From Cristatella mucedo (taxonomy: Eukaryota > Bryozoa > Phylactolaemata > Cristatellidae): DNA of 64,000 nucleotides. A program made the position numbers and the translations under genes. This document shows, piece after piece, positions 1 through 26,780 of the stretch. The number at the start of each line of letters is the position of its first letter. Position 1 is the stretch's first letter. The stretch spans positions 8,444,001 to 8,508,000 of the forward strand of contig WPIO01000008.1 of assembly GCA_009760855.2 (NCBI GenBank), in the 5' to 3' direction. A model generated the notes under the pieces. That model worked only from the letters and a program-made list of their open reading frames with translations, was not told the origin of the DNA and did no database searches.

Positions 1-74
1 CCGGTCGAACGATATTGGACTGAAATAAAAGCTCTTACTCTGAATTCATTGCTCGTCGAAACTTGGCTAATCCC

Positions 75-240
75 TGTTCATTACAGCTTCATTTATATGG
101 CGACGGAAGAGCCTTATTGGCTATCGCCAGCGATTGTAGTGAGCGATATTGGATGCCTGCTGCGGGACTCAAACTCACTACCCGGATGGTGCAGGGTGAG
201 CACCTTACCCCTGGGTTAATACCTGCGCTCAGGCGAACTA
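75..240 (-). mobile_element. tRNA-derived SINE relic
   Basis: Read on the minus strand, this stretch has a B-box-like segment (complement of gggactcaaactcactaccc) followed by a body with alternating 'ggctatcgcc' and 'gaagagcc' words. The same words occur in the same order in the SINE copies near 31.1, 44.8, 58.0 and 62.2 kb. The copy is diverged and its ends are unclear. Confidence 0.55.
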
Positions 241-341
241 GCTGTATTCATTCTCGAAGAAGCAAGCCATGGGGTGCAGCACCGGCTGCAGCCACTGCTC
301 TATTAAAAGCGCTGATATGAAGCACTCAGTGGTGTTCAGCT

Positions 342-532
342 GTGCTCTCTCTCTCTCTCTCTCTCTCTCTCCCTGTCTCTTGTCTCTCTCTCTCTCTCTT
401 TCTGTCTTTCTATCCCTCTCTATCTCCCTGCCACTTATCTATCTCTCCCACTGTCTCTTCTCTCCCTCTCTCTCTCTCTCTCTCTCGTGTCTCTGTGTGT
501 GTCTGTCTCTCTCTCTCTCTCTCCCTATTGTA
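342..532. repeat. TC-rich microsatellite
   Basis: Nearly uninterrupted CT dinucleotides, with sparse TGTCT interruptions and a short TGTGTGTG core near 495. The Ser/Leu ORFs across it are products of the repeat, not genes. Confidence 0.9.
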
Positions 533-734
533 ATCTGTCTGCATGCGTTCAGCATGCCAATAGATGGAGAAATTTGAATTTCCAGAGCACTGAGGTGAGC
601 TGTTGAGGTCAGCGCGCGTCGCCAAGGTCGCTGAGGGGCTGTTGTCTAGGCGAGCTCCTTTTTGGCATCAAGTTGTCCCCCTCCCCGGGAGGAGGTTGAG
701 TGACTCTCGTGAACTCTCGGTGGACTGCACAATA

Positions 735-860
735 ATTTGATACAGCGCTTGATATAGCATTTGATATAGTACCCTCAGAGAACTCGATCACTTTGTAGGC
801 TTTAAAATTGCTGCAAAGGAAGCTCGATCGAATGGATAGTGGTAGCATGGTCGATGACAA
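735..860 (-). mobile_element. L2-like LINE 3' end
   Basis: Contains the 3'-terminal signature of the L2-like family of this window in inverted orientation: 'ccctcagagaactcgatc' followed by 'gctgcaaaggaagc'. Only the 3' terminus remains, as expected for a 5'-truncated insertion. Confidence 0.6.
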
Positions 861-1085
861 CAAGACTTTTATTACGAAGTCAGCCCGCAACGAGGAAGGT
901 CGAAATCGTCAATATAATACGGTCAACCATGACTGCAGAATGGGGTGGAGGTCAGCGTGAAGGGCTCGTCGGAAAAACGGCTCGTCGTTTCGTACCTGTC
1001 ACCATTTGGCTCGTGCAAGTCTGACAGCAGGGGGGTGGGAGGCATCCGGGCGGCACAGCTCAGCCGCCAAGAGCCTCTTTCCCTA

Positions 1086-1262
1086 TTTCTTCCTCTCTCT
1101 CTCTCTCTCTCTCCTGACTTTGCTCACTCGCTCTCTTAAAAGTTATCTCGCTCGCTCTATGCATTACTGCCTACAAGTCTGTCTCCCAGTCTGCCCATCT
1201 GTCTGTTTGTCTGCCTCTATCTCGTTCTCTCGCTCTATCTCTTTCCCTCTGTCTGAATGATT
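1086..1262. repeat. Imperfect TC/CTGT-rich tract
   Basis: Pyrimidine-rich tract with CTCT runs and TCTG/CTGCC variants. From 1,263 to about 1,850 there is no recognisable gene. Confidence 0.7.
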
Positions 1263-1887
1263 TAATCTCTCTGTCTCTCTAAATGTCCCTCTCTCTCCTT
1301 TTCTCAGTGTGCATTTACTACTATTTTACTTTGCATATATTTCCCCACTTGCGATCATGTAAGTACAATTTCAGTTCAAGACCCAGTCACTGGCTAAGCG
1401 TGCTTATGTGTCGACCTGGAAATGTCGCTGTAATAGCAAAGTCAGAGAATCGGATCGTGGCCGATCGTCTGACCTCGTTGTCCCCGACGGTCATTCATTG
1501 CTCATTCGACGTACCGTTCAAGGTAGCTCGTTACATCACAGAAAACGCAATTCAACGGCGGAGAAACCAGCGTACCGTCTGCTGAAGTGTCGAGTAGATT
1601 TGCAATAGCAGCCGGGGCGCCGAACAGCAGCCGCTCGCTGGGCCGGTAGCGTAGCGGGGCTCGACAACCGAGGCGGCGGCGACAACAACATCTCATTTGC
1701 ATTCTTCGTCGCGAAACGTGAGCGTCCGCTTGCGCCCGGCGTCGGTGCTTCCGGACGAGCGAAGGTCGTCCAGATCGTAATGGCCGACCGGCCAAAATAC
1801 TTGGCTAGATCTGCCGGGACTGCTTGCTTGCCGAATATGCCGGAAGGACGCTTCATATGTTTTCACGTACACACACACGCGAGCACA

Positions 1888-1895
1888 TATATATA
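1888..1895 (+). promoter_or_regulatory. TATA box of the decapeptide-repeat gene
   Basis: TATATATA lies 68-75 bases upstream of the ATG at 1,963. This would place transcription start near 1,918-1,925 and give a short 5' UTR. The flanking DNA is CA/TA-rich, so chance is possible; the spacing and the downstream exon structure support a promoter role. Confidence 0.4.
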
Positions 1896-1962
1896 CACAC
1901 TGCGTGATGTCTGGCCACTGCTGGTGAGTCTGGCAATCTCGTGTACCACGACAACTGCCGAT

Positions 1963-2453
1963 ATGCAGCCGATACTCTGCGCCGTACTGACGTACTTCGC
2001 CGCCGTCCTCGCGTGTGAGTTCGCCAGATACTCCCGCTGTGTTTTTTGAGATTATAGTAATAGCCGGCGCTACGAGCTCCACCTGGCTTCCATTAAGATT
2101 CTATCGTCCGAAGAAGGACCGAGAAATGCATACGCACAAGCACCTTCAGCCGTCTTGTAGCAGCACGAGTTGTTATCTTTTCAGTCGCAGCAACCGGAAC
2201 CGAGGCGAACAACAACAACAATAATAACAACCCAGGAGGCGCATTGCCATACAAAGCAGCTTTCTGGAAACCGGAAGGCTGGAAGGAGAACGGCTGGAAA
2301 CCGGAAGGCTGGAAGGAGAACGGCTGGAAACCGGAAGGCTGGAAGGAGAACGGCTGGAAACCGGAAGGCTGGAAGGAGAACGGCTGGAAACCGGAAGGCT
2401 GGAAGGAGAACGGCTGGAAACCGGAAGGCTGGAAAGAGAACGGCTGGAAGTGA
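1963..2453 (+). CDS. Secreted protein with six [10 protein letters not shown] repeats (novel)
   Basis: Two-exon gene. Exon 1 (1,963-2,014) encodes [17 protein letters not shown] plus one base, a typical signal peptide, and ends at a strong gtgagt donor. After a 170-nt intron, the acceptor ttatcttttcag opens exon 2 (2,185-2,453) in the matching phase. The 106-aa product continues FAATGTEA, eight Asn, [12 protein letters not shown], then six copies of [10 protein letters not shown] that are identical at protein level, then Lys and stop. The sixth DNA unit has one synonymous change. Cleavage is likely after ALA or FA. The mature chain has no cysteine and no dibasic sites between repeats, so a structural, adhesive or matrix role fits better than a neuropeptide precursor; that is inference. 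I recognise no homologous family. A TATA box lies upstream and ATTAAA follows the stop. Confidence 0.72.
2264..2450 (+). repeat. 30-bp minisatellite coding for decapeptides
   Basis: Six tandem 30-bp units (ggaaaccggaaggctggaag...) run through the exon of the secreted protein. They are nearly identical, which points to recent expansion or homogenisation. The unit length is a multiple of three, so the frame is kept. The minus-strand reading ([10 protein letters not shown]) is a shadow. Confidence 0.9.
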
Positions 2454-2543
2454 TTGCTGGAAGTCAGGGCAAGGTGCTTAGCATGGCCATCGCTTGTATT
2501 TTCGATTGTCGCTTCCCGGTTCGCGCCCAGCCCGGCCCGAGTT

Positions 2544-2549
2544 ATTAAA
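2544..2549 (+). terminator. Poly(A) signal ATTAAA
   Basis: Common AATAAA variant about 90 bases after the stop of the decapeptide-repeat gene. Confidence 0.4.
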
Positions 2550-2599
2550 AAATACATATCTGGTTCGAGGAAGCTTGCGGTACTCCATGCACGTGTTGG

Positions 2600-4620
2600 C
2601 GGAGCCTCCATCGCTTGGAGCGGGCGATCGCTAGAAGCCTGAAGCGGATGCAAAGCAGCAGCACCCGATGACGCGCAGGCAGCTTGTCACGAAGCCGAAA
2701 GAGATCACGCGTTCGGCTTGACCCGAACCCGCTGCTGGCGAGAGTTGAGGCGCGCCAAGCCTCAGGTCGGTCGGGAAGCTGGATGTCGCTGACTAGCCGG
2801 TCGCGTCTCGAGCTGCCAGGCAGGTGACCGCCCGCCACCCGAAAGCCCTTCGGGCCCCGCCTTCAGATAGCGAGTCGAAGCACATTATCGAAGCGCTGCG
2901 AAGTCGAGCATCGGCGCCCCGTCGCCGTAAAGGTTAGCTCGCTCTGCCAGCGGCCGAAGATGCTCTCACCTTTCCTTCCGGTTACACACGCGAGTGCAGG
3001 CACTCGCGATTCGGGCGCCGGAAAAGCGCTCCGGAAAAGCGCTCCGGAAAAGCGCTCCGTCGCTCCAATCAAAGCGCAGGGTGAAGCAGCGCAGTGGCAG
3101 TTTCGAGGGTAGCGAAGCAGCGCTGAGCAAGCAGAAAAGCCGCCCCGCGGCGACCTGTCGCGTTTCAGAGAGCATTCCGACCGGCGCCGTGCCGTCGGGC
3201 CTCCGAGGCTTCCGGATGGCGAGCCGAGAGCGACTTCGCCGAGGCGTGAGCTAGCCCAGCGGCAGCGTCGGTCGGAGGAACTTGCGCTCTCCTTCGCACT
3301 GTCGTGCATAATTGATGAGCTCTAATCAATCTCCCTTTGAGCGTTCGCGCCGATAGCTGACCGACCGAGACAGCGTCGGATCGCGATCTCCATCGCGGGC
3401 GGGGAGCGGAATCGACGGTGCTCAGCAGCGACAGTGCGGCGGCGACAGTGCGTTCGTTTGGTGGCGGGGCGAAGCCGTCCGTGCATCTCTCGGACATGGA
3501 GCGGCCGCCGAAGCTAGCGAGCTGAGGTAAGCGAGGGAGCCGGCGGCGCATTCAGAGCCCTTGACGCCGCTTTGGCAGCGCTAGCTCTCGGCGATCGTTC
3601 GTCAGCTGCCGCCCAGTGGAGCGGCTGGCTTTGTTCTAGCGATACGTCGATTCGAAGTGCCGCCCCGACGAGCCCCGAGCGGCGAAGCGAGCTCGGTCCT
3701 TTTCATCGAAAGCCGATCGCGCAGCGATCCACAGCGTTGACTGCTGCTGTACATCTTCAGTGCCCCGAGCGGGCGGACATCCGAGGCCGCCTCGACGGTA
3801 GCAGCCGTCTTCGTAACGACTGCACGGGCCGCCGATGGCGCCGGCTAGAATGCCGCCGTCATGTCCTCTCGCGTAAGCGCCGGAGTCGCGGCTGCGGCGG
3901 CGGCGGCTGGCAAAGGAGAGGATAGGCCGCGCCAGCGTGCACCCAAGAACAAGTTCATCGAGAAACAGCTGCAAGCGCCACCCGGCGGACCCAAGGAGAG
4001 CCGCCATGGCGGCGGCTGCGGCAGGGCGAGAAAGCCGGGGTCTCGAAGCGGATCGGGGTCGGAAATGAAGCAACGCAGCGTCGTGGCCGATCTAGACCTG
4101 CTCTGAACTCTCACGAGCAACACGTCTGACGACGAGAGGCGATGGCCGACAGCAGACTCCGCTTTCGCCGCCGACGTATCCACACGACTGCGGACGCTGC
4201 CCGAGGGTTCTCGCTGCCCGAGGGTTCTCGGCAAACGGGGCGATTTCGAGCGCCCGGTGGAAGCCGTCCGCCGACTGAACGTCTGGTGAGCCGCCGCGAG
4301 CGACAGCGACGTAGTCGGCGGGTTCTCGCCGAGCGCCCGCTCGCTCGCGAGAGAGCCCTCGGTCGGGCGGCGATGGCGGGATGACGCAGCTGCCACACGA
4401 ACGAAAACTTCGTGCACAATACCTCCTCCCCCCAAGCTGCTGAGGACGAACTGCCACTGCTCCTCTTATCTAGCGGTGAAGGTCATCGATACAGGCAGCG
4501 AAGGTCGTTGCCGGCGGGGCGAAGAAAACGAATGCGGGCTCTCGCTTAGATTAGCGAACTCGCTAGCATTCAATCGTCGTCGTCCTCGTCCAGCTGGCTC
4601 GGCTTGCAGCGGCTAGCTTG
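2600..4620. other. GC-rich, CpG-rich block
   Basis: About 2 kb of GC-rich sequence with many CpGs and overlapping ORFs in several frames, none recognisable. It could be a promoter-type CpG island or unidentified exons. It contains a short tandem repeat at 3,018-3,058 (CCGGAAAAGCGCT, about three copies) and a two-copy repeat of 'tgcccgagggttctcg' at about 4,200-4,235. Confidence 0.5.
3861..4106 (+). CDS. Possible small basic protein (81 aa)
   Basis: Complete ATG-to-TGA ORF beginning MSSRVSAGV, followed by an Ala run, a charged PRQRAPKNKFIEKQ segment, a Gly/Arg/Ser-rich middle and the acidic-hydrophobic end VVADLDLL. The product would be basic, soluble and low-complexity in parts. I recognise no family. 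In DNA this GC-rich an ORF of this length can arise by chance, and no splice signals or UTR features decide the matter. Confidence 0.25.
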   Translation: MSSRVSAGVAAAAAAAGKGEDRPRQRAPKNKFIEKQLQAPPGGPKESRHGGGCGRARKPGSRSGSGSEMKQRSVVADLDLL

Positions 4621-4740
4621 TGCAGACGTTGCGCACAGGTTACACGTACACACTACGTTACGTACACGTTGCGAGTACACGTTACACGTTCACTTTACAT
4701 TACGTACGTGTTACGTTACGTACGCGTTCCACTTCTCGCC
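4620..4740. repeat. ACGT-rich cryptic repeat
   Basis: About eleven ACGT palindromes in 120 bases, arranged as variants of TTACGTACACGTT. The pattern reads almost the same on both strands. Confidence 0.6.
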
Positions 4741-5394
4741 CGAGCGAGTACATTGACAGCCGCCGAACTTTTCACCGTCACTCACACTGTCTCCTCGGGC
4801 TGCTTCTCGCGTTTGTCGATCGCTTCGCTGGCCGGCTGTCGCCGCACCGCAACATACTACTTTTGCATATGAACTAATAAGGTGAAGCCGCGGATTTTTC
4901 GAAAGGGGGCTCGAACTAGCCGGGAGGCATTTACCAACGCGCCCTTCCAGTGCCTACAAATAGAGTCAGTTCTCTGTGAGGGCGCTAGATGACTTAGTTC
5001 AAGTTGTTGACATCAATGTCCATTTGCCACAGCCGACGGTTGCCGCAGAAGTAGCACCGCGAAGCCATGCCGTCTAGCAGCAGCATCAAACGATCAAAAG
5101 CGTTGCTTTTCAATCGATGCGAAGGACGGCAGGATATGGCCTGCGAATTTGGCCGCTTCGTGCCTCGGCCGGCGCCTGCTCGCCGCTCTGGCGATGAACT
5201 TTTCACACGCAGTCCGGCGAGACACCCAGTCTCAGGCAAGTCTCAGGGTTAAGAAGCAATGGCAATGCACAGCCGCTCGACACTCGCGAAGCCTCGAAGG
5301 CTTCGAGCAACGCTCAATCTGAGTGAGGAGAAGCGGAAGATTTAAATGATTTTTTTGGGATCTGTCGCATGTAAATTTTTTGCTTCCCAACCTG

Positions 5395-5760
5395 TACAAA
5401 CCTGGTAGATTGAGTTACACGTGCGCAGCTTCTTGAGGTGCATGCGTGTGACCTTAATACAGCTCATCTACAGTGTAACTGTATGCCTTGAAAAATCCAT
5501 AACTCGGCCAGTACTTCATGGATCTGATTTAAATCCCAGCTCAGCTCTACTTGTACCACATTTCCGTAGTTCTCTAATGATTTCAGTTAGATAAGTTTTG
5601 CTATACACGTCCATGATTGCCGAAAAAAGCTCCCACACGATTGATGACATGTGCAACAAAACTTATCCAACCGAAATCAGAAATAAACTAGCCCAATGTA
5701 ATGCAAGTAGAGCTAAACTGTCACCGAAAATTGCACTTTAGTCCGAAAAGTATTGGCCGA
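5395..5760 (+). repeat. Dispersed repeat R1, copy 1
   Basis: Shares a diverged collinear series of words with 13,380-13,640, including 'aaaatccata.ctcgg.ca.tacttca' and 'gtccatgattgc' against 'gtccacgattgc'. I see no coding capacity and cannot place it in a known class. From 5,760 to 6,400 there is no recognisable gene. Confidence 0.5.
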
Positions 5761-6414
5761 AGTAAGGGGTAAAGCTACACAATACAAGAAGCTGCACGAA
5801 GGCCACAGCCATGCATTACCGGCGATCGAAGTGTCGCCTTACGATTAGTCAATCGTACGGCAGCTGCATCTGGATGCAGTTTGACGCGGTATTGCAGCCT
5901 GAGTTCGCCGCCGGAGCAGAGAAATTGAGGTGCAGACACGGAGCCTGCACGCGTTGTCAATGTCGCCACCAAAGCACCATAAACACAGGCAAGCATAACG
6001 TTTAAAAATGAGAGGACTGAGAATAGGGCGGATGGTCACTGGCAAGCGCTCCGACCGGGTTGGCCGCGATGAGGTGGTAAGAGGGTTCACAGCCCAGAGT
6101 TAGGCTCGGTACAGCCGCCCGCCGCTCTGCCGAGGGAAGGTGGAGAGCTGTCCAATATCGGATTAGACTCGAGGTCAACGGTCAGTCTTCAAGTTGAGCC
6201 GTACTAGGGGAGAGCTTGAGCCAGACGTCGTCGTCCGTGGAAGGAGCATGGCAGGAGTAGGGGACAGAACGTCTTCGCTCTGAGGCAAGACCGTTCGCTT
6301 AAAGAGCGCTCATCCCGGAGAACACGCTCAGCGAACCGCAGCTCCCGAAACGTGGCAGAGTTTGGCTCTAAAAACTACCTCAACTCGTTGCATCACGCTT
6401 GCCTCCGTTCAACT

Positions 6415-6950
6415 CGTGCTTTTCTGACTCGAATCGTTTAGCCATAACTAGTTTAAAGCGGCTAGAAAGAGATTGAATTCTCCGAGGGCTCTTTATTAAG
6501 GTAATTATTATTATTAGTACGAGCCTCAAAACTTTCGGAGACCGTGCGTTTAGTTCATATGCTCGCACAAACATAAAATCCTTTGGAGACAGTACCTCTA
6601 GTTCGTATGATCCAAAAATCTGGAACTGGCTTCCGACTTGCGTCGCGCACCTCCTGACTTGACCACATTCAAAAAGAAACTAAAACCGAATCTATCTATC
6701 ACAGCATTTAGTGGGCCTATTTGATTCGCCCTTTACCTGCTTGTGCCTGCTGACGAGCTGACACTGCATGCTGCCACTAACCATATATGCATGCTGACCC
6801 TGTGCGTGTCACCCCTAACCGTGTTATACTTGTTACCGTTGAGCGTGCAACCATTAGCCATTTGATCATGCTTCCTTTGCAGCAAATGTAAACTGCCTAG
6901 AAAGAGATCGAGTTCTCTGAGGCAGCTACATCAAATGTATTATTATTATG
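6415..6950 (+). mobile_element. L2-like LINE 3' ends, two in series
   Basis: A first 3' terminus (ctagaaagagattgaattct...cgagggctc, ending in ATT triplets) stops near 6,518. It is followed by a longer 3' fragment whose translation carries the decayed RT C-terminal landmarks seen elsewhere (SFGDS.., WNWLPT, then a Phe/Lys-rich end). That fragment closes with the same terminus and ATT triplets near 6,948. The arrangement suggests insertion of one copy into or beside another. Confidence 0.7.
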
Positions 6951-7169
6951 CTCCCAAAGCCCGGAACTCACTACCGATGCACATCACAACGTCCCCTGAC
7001 ACGACGACATTTAAAAAGAGGCTTAAAACACACTTATTTATTACAGCATTTGGTGGGTCATTGTGATTCGACCTTCGTGTGCATATGCCTGCTTAGACTG
7101 TGCCGGCTGGTTGGGGATGTTATCATCAATCATTTGGTAGTGCTTCTACACGTTCTCTGAGAGCGCTGT

Positions 7170-7170
<1 letters not shown>
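6950..7170 (+). mobile_element. L2-like LINE 3' fragment
   Basis: Third partial copy in series. It matches the 'cccgacacgacgacatttaaaa' and 'acagcatttggtgggtc' words of the other copies and runs into the TA microsatellite. Confidence 0.6.
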
Positions 7171-7470
<300 letters not shown>

Positions 7471-7499
7471 GACATACACATAGTAGACTGTGGTTTAAG

Positions 7500-8679
7500 G
7501 GTTAAACTATGGCTGGCATCGAATGAGTCCCGTCTGGACCGAGTCACAGATTCGGCTAGCCCCCTCCCTCTCCACTAACTAAACTTGATATGGGATTGAG
7601 TTCGCCAGACTCGTTTTTGGAGGTCAGCAATCTATGAAAGAATGGGCAGGCAGCTAGCCTGGAACTGTATTGCAGTGGCCAACTCGGAATCAGGTACCTC
7701 TTCGGATACTTAGCTAGCCATTTTGTCACCTGGTTCCTTATTCTGGAGAGAAATCCAGCATAACGATTGGCCTTGAAAGCTGTCAGCTTGCCAAAAGTCA
7801 AGCAGCCTCCGAAGACTCCAAGAAATTGAACGCAGGGCAAACCAGGCATTGGCAAGATAGAAAGAATGCAATTTTATGCACTAGCTGTGGCACGATGACA
7901 CAAAACACGATGCTGTTGCCCCCGTGACAAACGTAGAGACAGACAATCGCCATCAAGAGGTGGCCACCTCGAGCCGACCGAGCACGAGCTCAAACAGGCG
8001 ATGGAACGTCGCCTCATATGGCGTCCTCAGTGCATTAACGTGTGATAGCTCTGTCCGGCACACCAAGCGTCCGTCAAGCGACCTATGCGCTGACACGTGC
8101 ACAGACCGGTCACGAGCAGCTGCTGCTATAACGGATACAGGGACACGCTGCAGAGAATAAGTGAGAGAGAGGGAGAGAGGACAGAAAGCGGCAGCCGTGC
8201 CACGATGGGGCAGAAGGAGCCGCTGGAGTGGCAGCAACAAATAAACTGTCGACAATCGACAATACTGACGACAGACACTCCCACAGGACCATGGTAGACG
8301 AGTAAATAGCCTGCATCGATCCCCACCAATAACCCGCCGGCGGTGGGTTCATGCGATGGCTGACTTCAGGCCAGCACTCACCAACCGAAACCTGTCAGTC
8401 CGGTCGCTTGATCCAGGCAAACTCCAGCCCCGCGTCACCACGAGCTGAAAAGTTGTGGCTGAGGCAGCAGCAGCAGCAGCAACGGCAGCAGTGGCTGCCG
8501 TGGGGAGCGACCGCACGTGTGACACGACCAGATCTTCCGGTCGATGCACGCCCTGGATGTTCTGCTTTGCATCGACAGTCGAAGCATGCCATGAATTGTA
8601 GACGGCAAATGAACTCAGTATACGTGAAGCATGCACATCCAAGTATCGTTTGCTCACATCGTATGCATGTCTGGCATTA
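7500..8679. other. Vps52 3' flank, no second gene seen
   Basis: Scattered ORFs of up to about 100 aa without recognisable motifs, and a short CAG tract near 8,463-8,500. Part of this should be the 3' UTR of Vps52 on minus. I found no clear AATAAA close to the stop on that strand. Confidence 0.4.
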
Positions 8680-24022
<15,343 letters not shown>

Positions 24023-24663
24023 CTGGATAAAGTGAAGGACGCAGCGAAGCTTTGACGCTGACCGGATGCTCGCGCAGCAGCGGCACGCATGGACACAGCA
24101 GTCGCTGCTGCAGCCCATGCCCACCTGGCACGGCTTCCCACCGTGTCCTGCGACAGCAGCCAATGGACGCACAGTGCCGGGCGCAAGCACGCATAATCCA
24201 TACTTGCATGCTCTCACGGTTAGCACTCTCACGGTTAGCCACCGGCTACCGGTCGTCTATCCGCCGTACAGTGCGCCGACTAGTGTGGCCGGCTAGTGTG
24301 GCCTCGGGTAGGTTTAAAGAGCCTTTGGAGGCTCCGAACGACCTGCTTGCCAGGCGCTTTCACACGCTTTCTGCAGATGGCATACTCCGACTCTGCTAAC
24401 GAGCCGACAGCCTGAGTGGCAGCCGAGTGGCTATAGTCATGGATTCCGAACCAAGCACAGTGCCGAGCTTGACTACCCATATCGGTAATGTCGATCTACA
24501 TGCACCGATCATAAGCAGGCATTCCATGGTGCCTTCACGAAACGTTGTTGGCAAGGAACAAGTGACATCAAGCTAGACCTTGCATCCAGCCAATTCATTA
24601 TCGTCTGTGAATAAGGGAGTAAGAAAGTAAGAATTACCTTTCTTCGTGCAGCAGGCAAGTGAG

Positions 24664-24730
<67 letters not shown>

Positions 24731-24755
24731 AGCAACTAAGAGAGAGAGAGAGATT

Positions 24756-24795
<40 letters not shown>

Positions 24796-24810
24796 GGAGA
24801 GAGAGCAACT
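24664..24810. repeat. (GT)n followed by GA-rich tract
   Basis: About 32 GT units to 24,727, then GA repeats. A 'gagatagagattgagagact' unit is repeated near 24,812-24,860. Confidence 0.9.
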
Positions 24811-25239
24811 AAAATAGAGATTGAGAGACTTAGATAGAGATTGAGAGACTGAGATAGAGATTGAGATAGATAGAGAGCGAGAGAAAGGCATCCTCGGGCA
24901 GGTTTACGTCACCCATTAGGTCGGATGGCACTAGCACTATTCTCCCTCACCGACGAACGAAATTGGTGTTAGGGTGGACGTGAACGAGAACGGTGAACAC
25001 GAGACGTGGCCGTACTCAGAGCCACGTGACGCCTCGAGGGTTCGCATAAGAGAAAGACGCGGCAGGTCGGTCGCCACAGAAAAGCAGCCTACCCGGGTGC
25101 CAGCTGCTGGCTTCGGACTATCTCAACCGTCCACGCTACAGTAAACCTAGTGGTACGCACCCGTTTCCCCGAATCGACAGCTGAAACGCGATTATTCGGC
25201 ACTAAGACTCAACAGTCCAAGAAATAAAAGCAAATGTAG

Positions 25240-25345
25240 AATCTTGAGAGAGGGCGAGAGTGAGGGAGAGTTAGCGAGAGAAAGAAAGAGAGAAAGTTAG
25301 AAAGGGCGAGAGTGAGGAAGTGTGAGAGAGATAAGAGATAGAGAG

Positions 25346-25415
<70 letters not shown>

Positions 25416-25530
25416 TGAGAGAGGTTGAGAGAGATAGAGAGTGAGAAAGAGAGCGAGAGAGTGAAAGATATAGAGGCAAATTGTAAGAGAGAGACGGAGA
25501 GGGGAGAGAGAGATGGAGAGAGGGGTGCTA
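25240..25530. repeat. GA-rich tract
   Basis: Purine-rich region with a pure (GA)n core at about 25,348-25,413 and flanking degenerate GAGAGT/GAGATA units. Confidence 0.9.
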
Positions 25531-25573
25531 TAAAAAGCCAGCAAGTCGGCCGCCGACTGCCGCCGGTAAGCGG

Positions 25574-26197
25574 CTACGACCGTCTCCAGGCTGCGAGCAT
25601 ACTCACCGGCCAGATTTTCCAGCGTGCTCCCACGCGCTTGCGGTGGAGAGCGGTGCGAGTCTGCCATTGCAAGAAGTACAACGAGTGGTGATTCGCCAAG
25701 TGTCCGGTCTCGCCGTACAGAGCGGCGCCGTGAACAGGCTGGCTAAATCGCCACAGAGGGGCGGCGCATGGCTGGCGCCGGCGGCCAAGCTCGAGCCCCT
25801 CAATGCTATCTATCTCATTAATACGGGCACGCACGCTCGCTGGCGGAAGCAAAACCAGCGGTCCGGGGCTCCCGCGTTGTCCAGACCGTCGGGCTGCAGC
25901 CAAATCGTCTGGAGGGCGGAACAGGAAACGGATGTAAGGGCTGCGGTGACCTTGAGCAGCGAGACGAATCGCGTTCGACTCGAGGGCGGTATACTCGCAG
26001 CGAGTTCGCGTGCTCTCCTCGGCAAGGTTGCGCGAGATAGCTGTAAGCAAAAGCTTGAGGTTAGCTTCCTTTACACGGAGCGCGTGCGTGACCTGTGGTG
26101 CCCTTTCGCGGTCGTATAGTGTTAGCCACGTCGATGGCCGTGGCTGCGTAACAAAACTGGATGCTACCGCCTCTCTCCGAGTCGTGGTTCTTCTCAC
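25574..26197 (-). other. Unassigned 207-codon open frame
   Basis: A long open frame in GC-rich DNA, with ORFs of 71-158 codons in other frames over the same bases. It is mixed-charge without membrane segments, repeats or recognisable motifs. It lies upstream of Vps52 on the same strand and could overlap its missing 5' exon or UTR, but no part resembles the Vps52 amino terminus. Probably non-coding. Confidence 0.15.
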
Positions 26198-26630
26198 TCA
26201 GCGGACAGCCAGTTGTGTGCGCCTGCGGCTTTTGCTGTTGTAACTAGCGAAGCGCTGGACACTAATATACGTGCCTCACCTAGGGCCAATAGTTAAGCAA
26301 TTGACGCAGCACAGCGTCATGCCGCTAACGCGTGTTATATTTTGTGTCGTCTGCTACGAATAAAGGAGACTCGCTTACAGCGCACGTTCGCCCGCTGTGT
26401 CTCCGTGAGACTCCCACTAGAACAGCCGCCGCCGGAGCCACTGTTATACAACACAGCCGTACCGGGTCATGAGCTGGCCTAGGATGCTTATTATGTGCAT
26501 GAGTCAGCACTAGTTACTAGCCAGGGATACTACTAACCATCGGCTGTTACTCTCTTCTTGCGTGCTTTTGCATGATGGTCTAAGCACACACACACAAGCA
26601 CACGCACTCGCATATATATATGCATGCATA

Positions 26631-26633
<3 letters not shown>

Positions 26634-26696
<63 letters not shown>

Positions 26697-26780
26697 TAAA
26701 CATATATATGCATATATATATACACATATATATGCACATATATATATATATATATATATGCATTTATATATATATATTGA
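26634..26780. repeat. (TA)n with TGCATA variants
   Basis: TA repeats interspersed with ATGCATAT units, ending where an L2-like relic begins. Confidence 0.9.

Noticed and set aside
2093-2653. 186-codon minus-strand ORF with [10 protein letters not shown] repeats
   Set aside because: Antisense reading of the 30-bp minisatellite. The plus strand has the signal peptide, splice sites and poly(A) signal.
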